From: Bicyclus anynana
Taxonomy: Eukaryota > Arthropoda > Insecta > Lepidoptera > Nymphalidae
Length of the DNA stretch: 64,000 nt
Assembly: GCF_947172395.1 (NCBI RefSeq)
Contig: NC_069086.1
Location: 14,354,501 to 14,418,500, forward strand
Reading direction: 5' to 3'
In this document: positions 21,263 to 32,800 of the stretch, in pieces
Layout: every line of letters starts with the position of its first letter
Position numbering within the stretch: position 1 is the stretch's first letter
Translations under genes and position numbers: made by a program
Notes under the pieces: model-generated
Database searches by the model: none
What the model saw: only the letters and a program-made list of their open reading frames with translations
Told to the model about the DNA's origin: nothing

Positions 21263-24200
21263 TAAATGGATTCATTTTTATTTATAGATAATTAGCCTTT
21301 AAATTATTATTGTAACTATTTATGTAAGAAAATCTCGGAATCTTAATTTGACCCACTTCTCGGTTTTCGATTAGGATGAAATTTTGCACACGCTCTGAGT
21401 TCTGATGACTATACATGAAGTACCATACATACATTCTACTCTATGACATGAAGCGTTATTACAAATCCAACATGGCATGTAACCATAGTTTTCAGAAATT
21501 CGACCATAGCAAATGGTCATGAATTTGTTCCTGGGCTCCCGGACTAAGATCTAGCACCTAGAGGAATAAAAAAATACTCGATTTAATGTAAGAGGTTTAT
21601 TTACTTGAAAACAAACATGCAAGTACATTTTATAAATGTTTACATTTTTGTTATACTTATTTTTAAGGTGCCATTGATATGCCGCTGTGAATGATTAAAC
21701 AAATGTGTATGAGAAGTGAAAAATAAGGAACTTAAACTTAACGGTTTTCTAAATGAAGCCACATCTGTTAATGGGACGGATTTAATTTATTCCTTTATTG
21801 ATACTGTGATTTAATTTTATTTATTATGTAATTTGTAGTATGTACTTAGCATAAATCAGGATTATGCTTCATTAATAATTAAATTGTATCTTTTTTGACA
21901 GCAAACTTTTTTCACTTAACCTGGGATACCCTTAGATGAAACCATGACCAGGTATTAAAAGCTCGTATTTTAGAGTAGCAACCCAAAGCAACGTTTGAGC
22001 CACTTTTTGTTGTTAGATCTTGCGACAATTTAATTAAAAATCCCTTATTTATGAAATAGCCTTGACACGAATCGTCTCTTTCCTATATTGCTGAACAAAT
22101 CGCGAAGAAAAACGTTGACCATTACACCACAAACATTTTTAGATTTATTACAAAAAGTCTACTATCAAAAAATTTGTATGTATGTATTTAAAAAAACATA
22201 CAACGGTTTTACATTTAGGTTATATAAAAATATTTTATAGTCCAAGTAATACAAACTGATTTCTTTTGCATTGTAATAAATTCTGAATATTGTCCTAAAA
22301 TTGGCTTTCTTCTCTTTTTTCTAATACCAAAAGTTCTCGAAAGAAAAACGCAGCCTTTATCTAACCATAACCTTAGGTTTTGGAGTCGCCAAGGCATCAA
22401 AAATCACAGAACGCTATTTTTGAAACGCAAACTCTCGTAAATAAAATGTTTCAACATAATAAGTGACAATATATAACTATCTTGTCCAACTCATTTGAAT
22501 ATTATTTATTGTCTTTGAATAATTATTTATCATCACTCAGAAACATTGAAAAACAAAATCTTGATATAAATAAATAAACAAGTTGGTCTACCACTCATAA
22601 ACTGGTGATTGAAACAATTCACACACAAAAATTAACGTACACAATAAAAAAAAGCGTATACCTACTTACCTACAATTTCGAGTTAACGTTTTCGAAGCAT
22701 TTTAACATTCAGATATAAAAAAATTACTTAAACCCGAGAGAGTACCAAGTGATCACAGATTCTGAAAATTCCGCTCATATTATCAGTACAAAAGTAACCA
22801 ACATTTTGAAACGGATTCACTTATTACTAGGAACAGATAGAAACATGATACATGCTCAGTTTAGGAATTCTCAATAATAAAGTAATATGAGACCATATTA
22901 ATTGATAGATACGTGATACAACTTCGGAGTATGTCCGACTAGTGTCGAATCCATTCGCTGCCCTTAGTCATGAGCTGGCTCTTGCAACGCGGCACGATCC
23001 AAAATTAAATTCTAAAATATGAGACCAATTAATACACTATATCTGCATGCACGATGACATAATATCAGAGTGCCGATTTTTCGACCATTAAAACCAAGGC
23101 TTATTAGATATTTTTTTAACGTTAATCTTTACCGGGAAGTCCGTTTGGATGTGGTAGACCAAGGGCGTTTGGGTTTAAAAATTTAAGGTTCATTTCGTTA
23201 AAGCATGTTCCTTCAGTTTTACAGACATCCAAAAGTGGACTGTACATGGAGAGCATAGGAGAGGGGAGGGGGCGTGCCCATCCTAGAATGGACCAGTGCC
23301 CACCCTAGGATTCTGGGCTACCGATAATATGGAATTCTATTGAAATTATATAGAAATTATACTAATAATAGACTTGATATCGGGGGCTAAGCCCATCCTG
23401 TGATACATCATAGATACGGCAATGATTGCAAGTTGTATGTATCTAGGCGTAAGAATACTTTAGGATGGAATTTATTAAATTTTTTAGGTATTTAATTTTC
23501 AGTCTTATTCCGTTTACATAGAACAACACGAACATGTATCACTTTTCGTTTAATCTGTATTAAGAAAGATATGCTATTAAATTTATTGCTAAAGATAAGG
23601 ATGTTCGCGCGCCAGTACTTTTAGATTAATATTAAAAAATGCATTACTTTACTTTGGCAAATGGGAAATAATTATCAATCTAACCACCATTTTTGGTATA
23701 TTTCAAAACAGTTATAAATATATTTTTTTTAACACAAAAACTATAATAATTAAAGTGCTGGCACACCAACATATTCGCACAATGGTCTGCGGTTATGTAA
23801 AATCGAAATACACACTTCTATAGGTAAAAAAATAAATAAAAGCAATTTCGTATTTTAATGTGACCGCATTCACTCATCATTATTGTTTTTTTGAACACAT
23901 ATTATGTGTGTGAACAGTACGCATCAGGTGCCAATTTTTTGAACGACCAAAAAGACCCTGTTACAAATGTCAAGCATACATAATAATCTTACAACAAAAA
24001 TCCTAACCTTAGAAGTGTTAATGCCTAATTTTTTTTGTAATTCAAAATATGGTAATTCAATTTTATTATCCACCAATTAGTTATCTTGTGTTATCAGTTA
24101 TCTTGTGCTAATTACTTTACTTTATTTTAAAACACACTCACACAACTTAATACAACACTGATTCAGCCTTTCTTTTATGTTTGGAGATGTTGTACTAGAT

Positions 24201-25099
24201 ACCTACTTCACGTTATAAATAAAATGAGACGGTTAAAATTGAATTCACAATAATTAAATCAATAAATGGAGCAAATTCGGTTGTACATTATTCATTAATA
24301 TCTAAACAGTAAACACTGACATATATTATATACTAATTTAATATTAGAAGAATATACCACCCTAATTTCTAGAACCACTAAAAATTCTTGCTTTATATAA
24401 TAGCCAGATTAAGGAGTAATATAGCCTATCTAATATTACACCATAAACGCGATTAAAGACGCGAAGCACACGTAGTATAAAATAGGTTTGCATGATTGCA
24501 AATTGCCAAGCCGCAAAGCAAACGACCAAGCAAATTCTCAGGAGTCAGGTCCAGTAAATAAAAGCAATCATTATGTAGAAATATGAGTAATCACCAAAAT
24601 AAAAACGCACAAACACATTTCAGCCAAGAAATTGCTGCTGTATTAATACTATGGAGAGGAATATTAGTTAGGAACGTTTGGAACATTGTGAACGGTCAAT
24701 ATACAGTGACCGTCAAAGAATTCAATAGTTAATATTAAATATTCTACCTGATATTAAAAAAATTATTTTATTTGTATAACCAGCTGCTTAAAGTTTTATC
24801 AATTTATGTGGTTCCACTTTACAACCGAATTAGCTCTAAGTTCTACTAAGGTTAGGATTGAGATTATTAACAACTACACATTTATTCTTAACTTATTAGA
24901 ACAAGAATTATGCTTTTAAAAGCTCAATATTAAGCAATTCTAAATATATACAATAAATGACAATAATAAGGCAAAAACAATATAGTTAATTTTAGAGCTG
25001 CTCATATCGGATGAGGTACGACTGACTACTATCAAATCATTATTAACATTCCATGCTTTGGAATAAAGTTGAAAATCAATTGACAAAAAGTTGGCATTA

Positions 25100-25310
25100 A
25101 GCCTAACATACACTATTCTTTTCGACGATTCAACGAAGTTCTGAATTGAACCGAGTAGTGTAGAGCGGCGCTTCGTGTTCGAATTTCGGATCCTTTGATT
25201 CAGGCGCAAAGGCGACAACGATCGGAAGCGAAGCATGGCGAAGTCGCATGAAGCGAAGCGAAGTTTGATTTTACATAATCTATTGATTAACTTCAATAAA
25301 GTGTTTCGTA
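25100..25310. repeat. Dispersed GCTTCGTGTTCG repeat, copy A
   Basis: Contains TACACTATTCTTTTCGACGA, AGTTCTGAATTGAACCGAGT, GGCGCTTCGTGTTCGAATTT and AAGCGAAGCGAAGTTTG. The same order of blocks, more diverged and split by an insertion, is at 29222-29815. Confidence 0.6.
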
Positions 25311-25408
25311 ATCTTCGACTTTATTTCAAGACTATGTTACTATATTAATATCGGTTTGACAGTAACGAATGCCGCGTTTCAACCAATGTGTGCCGGCCCT
25401 TACACTCG

Positions 25409-25631
25409 TTTTCAATAACCTGTCAATCCTAAGGACTTTCGGACTACTTTAGTATGACGAGTACAAACGATTTTTGGGCGGTAAATCCAAAAATTGTTCG
25501 TACTTGACTAAAATACTAATGTAGTCTGTACGGCCTATTAATCTGTCCAGAAGTTGCTTAGCAATGTTGCCTTAAGTCAAAAAATAAAATGCAGTACAGA
25601 TGTACAAGCTACAAAAACAGGTTATTGAAAA
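25409..25631. mobile_element. Foldback element candidate
   Basis: TTTTCAATAACCTGT at 25409-25423 is the exact reverse complement of 25617-25631. Inside are imperfect inverted blocks around GGACTACTTTAGTA / TAATGTAGTCTG and a core palindrome GTACAAACGATTTTTGG / CCAAAAATTGTTCGTAC (25461-25503, two mismatches). About 223 bp, non-coding. Confidence 0.55.
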
Positions 25632-26805
25632 AGGCCAATAATGAATAAAGTTAAACTACAGCCAGCGAAAAGATTTTTATAGGTACATAATACCTTAAGC
25701 AAATACAGCCAACTAGAATAATATAATTAATAATTAACAATGATTTTTTCCAATATATTTGCTCGTAGAAATCTTGTTAAGTTAAAAATCGTTAAGTCAT
25801 TTTGATGTACCTACTTTAAGGAAGACGCTTACTAAAATCGTGAATATTTAACTCACACTATCGATAATTAAAAGTAGAATTAGAACAGCTGGCGGTGCAT
25901 AATAAGCAAGTAGAGTTGTTCTACTTTCGGAAGACGTTTCAAAAGTGCTTGTAAACTAAGCCTATAGCTTGGCAACTTCGTTCATAACACTTCCTAAGGC
26001 CCGCGCGGGCCGGGGGGAGTGTAGCGATGCCTATCAAAGCCCCGCATTTAAAGCAATACCCCTTAATAACTGCGCGAAAAAAATATTTTATTTTAGCATT
26101 TTTTCAAGATTTTTATTAGCAAATATATTGAAAACAAGAATGATACACATATCAATTGATATAAATACTTGTTGTTAAATTCGCCTTCATAATTACGCAT
26201 TTCGATAATTTAAATACCGAAACACCTCGTATTTAATTCTCAACATATATAAGAAATAACTACTAAAAACGCCACATTATAGAGATCTATGAGACTACAA
26301 GAAACTGATACACACACTAAACCACGCATTACGCTATGTACTATAAATATAGTCTAATTTTTTGAAGATTTATATACACAGAATGTTAGGTAAAGAAACT
26401 GTATTTGCAATTAACCAATTACAAATATGGTAAACCAGTTTATGTTTGGAATTCTCGAATTAAATTATTAACTTTAAAGAAGAAAGTGACGTAGAAGACT
26501 TAGAAGAAAAATGTAATCTACAACTGAAGTATTTATGTTTTCAAAAAAGGTATATATAATATGTTTACTGATTCCTGAACGCTTTTCAAATATTCCTCTA
26601 TGGGGGTTACTTTACATTTAGAACTACTATCTTGTGTGGTGTCAGAGAAGTACCTAGTACATGGTGTGTATTTTCCAACCAATAAATTTTCATTTTAATC
26701 AAAATATATATTATATATATAATATTCAAGTACACATATTTCAGATTTATAAGATTTTTATGGTAGGTTAAAATAATAATAATGATTCATAATTATATGT
26801 TATTG

Positions 26806-27050
26806 GAGTTTACTCCTTATGAATTTTTCATATATAGCCCCCGGTATGAAAAATACATGGGCAGTAAAATTCCGTGAACAAATGACAGCGTTACGTTTTT
26901 TGTGCGCAACCTATTCTGCGCACCTTTCACCGCGCGCTGCCTGACGCTCTTCGGTTTCCAAACAACCTTCGGAAGCAAACCTTTCACTTTTCAGGCGTGA
27001 GTATTGAGACATACACATATTTAGTCAGTCGATCTGAAAGAGTAAACTCC
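26806..27050. mobile_element. Possible MITE with TGGAGTTTACTC termini
   Basis: The left end TGGAGTTTACTC (about 26808-26819) is inverted at the right end as GAGTAAACTCCA (about 27041-27052); both are flanked by ATT. The interior is unusually GC- and CpG-rich around 26880-26990. Only about 12 bp of terminal repeat is visible, so the call is tentative. Confidence 0.35.
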
Positions 27051-29221
27051 ATTCATGCGTCGGAGTGGACAATTTTTTTTTAACATCATTTACTTTCATA
27101 TGTTTTATACAGCATTGTATGAATTTGTGTGCATTTGTAAATAAATAAGAGGAATAATAAATCGGTAAAATATTTTATAATAATACATAATAAACGCTTA
27201 CGCTACATATTTCTAAAGGATTTTCAGCCCCAAGGAGGGGCTGTTTTACCTAATATAACGCTTGAAAGTTACGCTTTTTAGAAGAATATTTATTAGTAAT
27301 GTGTAAAAAGCATTCCTAATAATTTCCTGACCTTGCGTAGTATGGTGAGTATATAAAACCAATAAAAAATATGGACAGTGATACAAAAAAAATGGAGAAG
27401 TGAGAGTCAGAATCACCCACAGAGGGTTCCGTACAAAACATTTTTTCTCATAAATCAAATAATAATCAAATAAGCCACATGACACAACTAACTGAATTCA
27501 AAATTTGGACTGTCATTCCTTACCTTAAGACCCTGTTTTGACATTTTGTAAATAAATCACAGGAAAAAAAAACAAGGTTACAAATGTATCAACAAATGTT
27601 TATAGGTAGGTTGGTAGGTAGGACCCTATGAATTTTGATTTCCTTGAGTCGAAATATACATAAATAAATATAAATGTAAATAGCGTTTTTTGTAACATAC
27701 ATAAATCGAATTTTTAATGTAACGTAAAAAACATCATCAAAACAACATTACAAGTTTGATTTTTCACCCCTTTGATTGATCGTAAGCCTGATTATATTTA
27801 ATTGGTTTTAACTTTAACTCAATACCTCCACATGTTTCCGAGATAAAGGGTATTGATAGACAGCCAGACTAACAACAAAGTGATTCTATAAGTGATTATT
27901 TTCCTTTTGAGGTATGGAACCCTAAAAACCTAACATTCTGTGAAATCATTACCTCTTCAAATAAGAATTCTTTATTTCTGTGTGACCGAACCACTCAGAA
28001 CATACATTCCATATTTCTAAAGCAATTTATGACATCTCTACATGTTGATAAGACTAACTGGAGTCAATGTCATTTTTTTGACTTGAATAAACATCTTATA
28101 AAACCGTTGAAACGTAGAGAGCGATTTCAGTAAAAAAATAAGAGCTCATATTATTCTCATAATTTATATTGGAATTTTGTAACGCACTCATTACATTTAC
28201 AACATGTTTTTTTTTTCATATAAATCGGGTTCGGAACACATATGGTGCTTGATAATAATAGAACCAAATACTGAAATGGAAGTCAACTAATACATGTGTT
28301 AAACACATAATTATTTATGAGATACAAACATTAAGATCCCGAGTTATATTCCCATCTACATTCTTCCTGAAGGAATATGACAATACAAATTAAGTATGTA
28401 TTCTTCCATGGTTCAAAAGGAGACCAACCACTTTTTATACATTGCTGGGCCCAAAATTTGATGTACACAAACCATTACCATGTCTAAATTTGTATTATTT
28501 ATTGAATAATAACATCAGTTTTAGACTGGTTCAATTTCGGATTAATTGACAGTTGCATTATCAAGATAAGGTCTATAACTTACATTGATGTCCTGGAGAT
28601 ATTATGATGTGCGAATTGAATGAATTTTGAAATAAATGCATTTTTCTTTTCTTTACATACGTTACAAAATGCACAATTTCAACAAAAACAACATTTAAAA
28701 AGCAACTATATTAGACAATGACACTCGCAACACATTTGTTGTTGGCCTAGGACTAATAGCAGATTAGTCGTACATGATAAAATATTTGAAATCTGTGAAT
28801 CCAAATTATTTTGAATTTTTGTGGTGATTTAATTTATCATAAAATAAAGGATATTTAATTTTTTTTTTAATATTCTGGGCTCAAAATGGTCGGTCCCCTA
28901 TAAAGTTTTAAGTAGTGGGATGATGAGAACATTCACAATAAAATTTCCAATCAGTACTTAGAACCATACAATGATTAAAACATTATTATTATAGTCACAT
29001 CAAAAGTGGGATGATAGTAAGTACCAACTTACCTTACTTATAATACTGCAATTTCGAAAAATTTACATGATTTCAAAAATACAAAAAATCAACCCAATCA
29101 TTATGAACAGGTTGATATTTTAAACACAGTTAGATTATATTATAATGGATTATCAATTATCAATTTTAATAGCAAAGATATAGCATGGGTCTAAGTATTA
29201 GACGGAAATATTAATGTGGCG

Positions 29222-29815
29222 GATGATCTAAAGCCCCAAATACACTACTAGCTTCGACAAAGTCCTGAAATGAACTGAATAGTGTAGTGAGACGCTTCGT
29301 GTTCAAACCTCGGATCGCATTGTCCTTTGACGCAAAAACCGGCAACGATATAGTATGAGATCCTGCATAAGAAATATATACCCTCATCAGTTATTTAATT
29401 GGGATAAAAAATAAATGGTAGAAAATATTTTCACTGGCACATTGCACATAGGTTGCCTAGTAATGCCTAGTATTGCCAACTGTGGGGTTGCCAGATATAG
29501 ACAGTTAAATAATTATATTTATATATCCTCATCAGTCATTTAGTCATTTAAAATGTCAAATGAATGAATGCCTTTGATCAAGTTTTCCAAGATCATGGTT
29601 TCCTAGATTTTGTATGAAAAATGTGTTTGGCCGCAATTCAACTATTTGCAAGGTCTCACTGTGAACATTATCTATCATTTATTTCATAGCACTAATGAAT
29701 AACAGATGAGGGTTTATATTTCTAATACCGGATCTTAGACCAATAGAAGATGAACGAGACGAGGTGAAGTTGCACGAAGCGAAGTTTGTGCCTACACTAT
29801 CGTATTCGATTAACT
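29222..29815. repeat. Dispersed GCTTCGTGTTCG repeat, copy B, split by a MITE-like insert
   Basis: Left half (29222-29367) has CAAATACACTACTAGCTTCG, CTGAATAGTGTAGTG and GACGCTTCGTGTTCAAAC. The right half (29726-29815) has GATCTTAGACCAATAGAAGA and GAAGCGAAGTTTGTGCCTAC. Together they parallel copy A at 25100-25310. The right half abuts the Ro60 stop codon, so it is likely transcribed as 3' UTR. Confidence 0.55.
29368..29725. mobile_element. MITE-like element beside the Ro60 3' end
   Basis: The left terminus TAAGAAATATATACCCTCAT / CAGTTATTTAATTG corresponds, inverted, to the right terminus read as TTAGAAATATAAACCCTCAT / CTGTTATTCATTAG. These are roughly 34-bp terminal inverted repeats with a few mismatches. 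An internal repeat ATATATCCTCATCAGTCATT starts near 29520. About 358 bp, no coding capacity. Confidence 0.65.
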
Positions 29816-29861
29816 CCGATCAACTTCGCGAGCAGTGTATAGGAGGTACAAAGAGAAGGGT

Positions 29862-32800
29862 TTACTCGAACTGACCGAGTGCAAACGCGTCCATAACCTT
29901 CGGAACATGCTCGTCGATGCCGATGATGTCGAGGACGCCCTCGTGGCTGCCGTCGGTGGTTTTAGCCCGATGGGACGCCAGAGACAGAACAATAAGCCTG
30001 AAATTTCATAAATTTAAGTGTTTAATTGTTGGAAAAAAGTTTTATTACTGGCAGAAATCGTCACATCAGGCGTTTCGCTTAGGCGACCATGCTTGGTTAT
30101 ATTTTTCGATTTATTTATCAAGTCTTTTTGTCTTCGTCCACGTGAAATCTAGGTTTTTACAAATGCTAATAAATAGTTCCGGTACCATTGATTTTTTGGG
30201 GTAAAAAGTAGCCAATGTTCTGCTCCAAGGTAATTTAATTTAAATCGAAGTAGTTTAGCCGTGAGATTGAACATAAAGACATACTTACTTTAGCATTTAT
30301 AATTTGTATGCATTACATCTTAATAATTATACATAGACATTACGCGCACGTTGTTTGTCCTCAATGGACTCCTAAACTACCTACTTAAACAATTTTAATC
30401 AAATTTGCACACTATGTGTGTAATTTTTAATCCAACTTGAAAGATAGTGGTAAAGTACGGTACGGTACGTACGGATAATTACCAATAAAAAATACTCCAT
30501 CTTATTTCTTTAGTTTCTGTGAACAGTTGTTAAAATATTATAAAATATAAGACGCCTTTTTTCTTTAATAATATTGAAAATTACTGATGCGACGGTTCGT
30601 GTCGTACTGACTCGAGAGAATGTATTGCTTTTTGAATTTTGTATTTGGAGCGGCTACGACACCGCCGTGTTCCGTTCCATTAATCTGTGACTGCCAAATT
30701 ATACATCTTACGCGTGAATGATAGGAGTACCTATAAGTGAATGGTTGAAGAATACGACTGGCGAATGCACTTCTCTGTAACGGAAAAAGGACATAATTGA
30801 CTTACTTGGCTTTGCTTACAGCTTTGGTCCTGTACCGCTCTAGGGCCCTCACAGGGCAGTGGTCGACTATCTCCTTGGATGGCGGCGGCGGCGTGCCATA
30901 CCTGCCCCCGCAGGAGCGCCCGCCGCGCGCCTTGCGGTCCAGTTCCATGTAGCGCGTGGGCCGGTCTATCATGTTGATGAACACGTCGAAGTTCTGGTTG
31001 TTCTTTGCGGCCCATTCTATTGGCGCGTCGAGCTGGACCCGGCCTAAGTTAGCTTTCTGTATTGACAACAAAAGAAGTTTATTGTAATAGTAGGGGAGCC
31101 TAATAGTAGAGTAAAGTAGATGGTCCATTTCAGGTACCCCGTATCATTAAAATTTTAAAAATACAAGGATCTTATTAAAATTTATTAAAGTGAATAAATG
31201 TAACTAAGTAAAAAGAAATAAATAAAATTAAAACCCAAGTTTTTGAGTTATATAAAGATGGCGCCCATAAAGCAACTATGACATGACAATTGACAGCAAA
31301 CGTCAAATCGATTACTACATTGAAAACGTCATCAATCCGCCATTATTATCCTTAATAGTGTTGCATTTCTTGGGAGATAATGAATATTATTTCGAAAGAA
31401 TTAAAGTAAATTCGTAGATTTGTATAATCAAAAAAAGTTAAAAAAATAATTTGTTTTATTTCCGCTAGGGTACAATGACTGGACCTGGGCTCCATACAAT
31501 TTTGGAACATCTCCTTTGTAGTTACTCGAGCGTCATGGGGATCGATTGCATTTGGTAGATTAAATTATAGGAAGAATAAATGGTTATTTTCTTTTTTCGC
31601 TTTTAGCGGTAGAAAAAAAAACTACAGTCTTTAAAAGCAATTTTTATTACTTTGGCTTACTGAAATATCTTACTTCCTTATTATTTCCTTCAAAATAAGT
31701 AAAAACTTAATCGCGCTCTTAACTCAAGAACTAAAATATAAGGGTTTTATTATGTAACTTTCAAACCCTCCCATTCCATTACGTTACGCAAATCGTCAGA
31801 TTTTCAAAAATAAAAAAAACTTTCTAAGAAACTACTTCTTTTGTTTACAAATTGGGATTGCACGTGTACACAGTTGTTGACCATGACTAATAAGTAGAAG
31901 TCATAGATTTAATCTTAACTTATCATATTCTTAGACAAACTTTCAAACTGTAAACATGGCTAGTAAAAGAAAATCACTCTGTATTGACGAAAATTTTACT
32001 AATACATTTTTTTCTCACCATTTAACAACAACTCTCTAAAACCATAAAATGTACAGTCCCTTTAGTATTGTTATACAGAGTATACCTATACACTATATTT
32101 AAAAATGGAAAATCACCAATGCTTACCCTTAAAACAAACTCAGCCTCCTCAATATTGCTGAAGTTACGCTCTATAGAGACCAGTTGTATGCCTTCCTCTG
32201 TGAACACAGCTAACTTTGCATTTTTCTCTCGCTTCAGCAGTTGCATTGCCAGAACAATAGCTGCAAAGGATTTAAGCCTATCATCATCATCATCCATCAT
32301 CATCGTCATCGTCATCATCACATCATCATCATCGCAATCATCTTGAATCCATCATCAATTTTTCTATTGAGCTGTCATTGTGTCAACTCCTGTAGTTTGT
32401 CCTATGTAACACATATTGCAACAAAATAGATCATTGTCTTCATCATCAGTTTAACTTCACCAAAGTTGATGTGATGCATGGTTAACAAAAAGACACAAAT
32501 ATTACAAAACCTTTTGGCTTCAGTAACGATTATATCAATTATACAGTGCTCAACTGCTTAACAATAAAAAAATTTAAAATATCTTCAATGTACAAAATAA
32601 AATTGGACCTGTTACAGTTTTATACAGTATTAAGGGACCCGGTCAAGCTTCACTTTTGCAGTTCATCCCTAACCCTACCTACCCTACACCTCTACCCTAA
32701 AAAAACTCTCTGTAAGAACCAACGCAACGAACCAACGCAAGCTTCTAGGAAGTCTTATTATAGTGTTAATGATTGTATAAATGATTGCAACCCTCGTAAC

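Larger units (their letters stand above)
21263..29220. other. Gene-free AT-rich DNA
   Basis: About 8 kb between the PP6 promoter side and the Ro60 3' end. Open frames are all short and unsupported. Recognised contents are dispersed repeat copies at 21340-21540 and 25100-25310, a foldback at 25409-25631, a possible MITE at 26806-27050 and a short hairpin CAGCCCC..GGGGCTG near 27225-27242. Nothing else is recognisable. Confidence 0.5.

Noticed and set aside
30731..31015. 94-codon minus-strand ORF (MGRKEQPELRRVHQHD...)
   Set aside because: Out of frame with Ro60 exon 10, whose correct frame joins exons 9 and 11 and matches Ro60.
32068..32346. Plus-strand ORF rich in Ser and Ile
   Set aside because: Antisense of Ro60 exon 9 extended by the ATC microsatellite.
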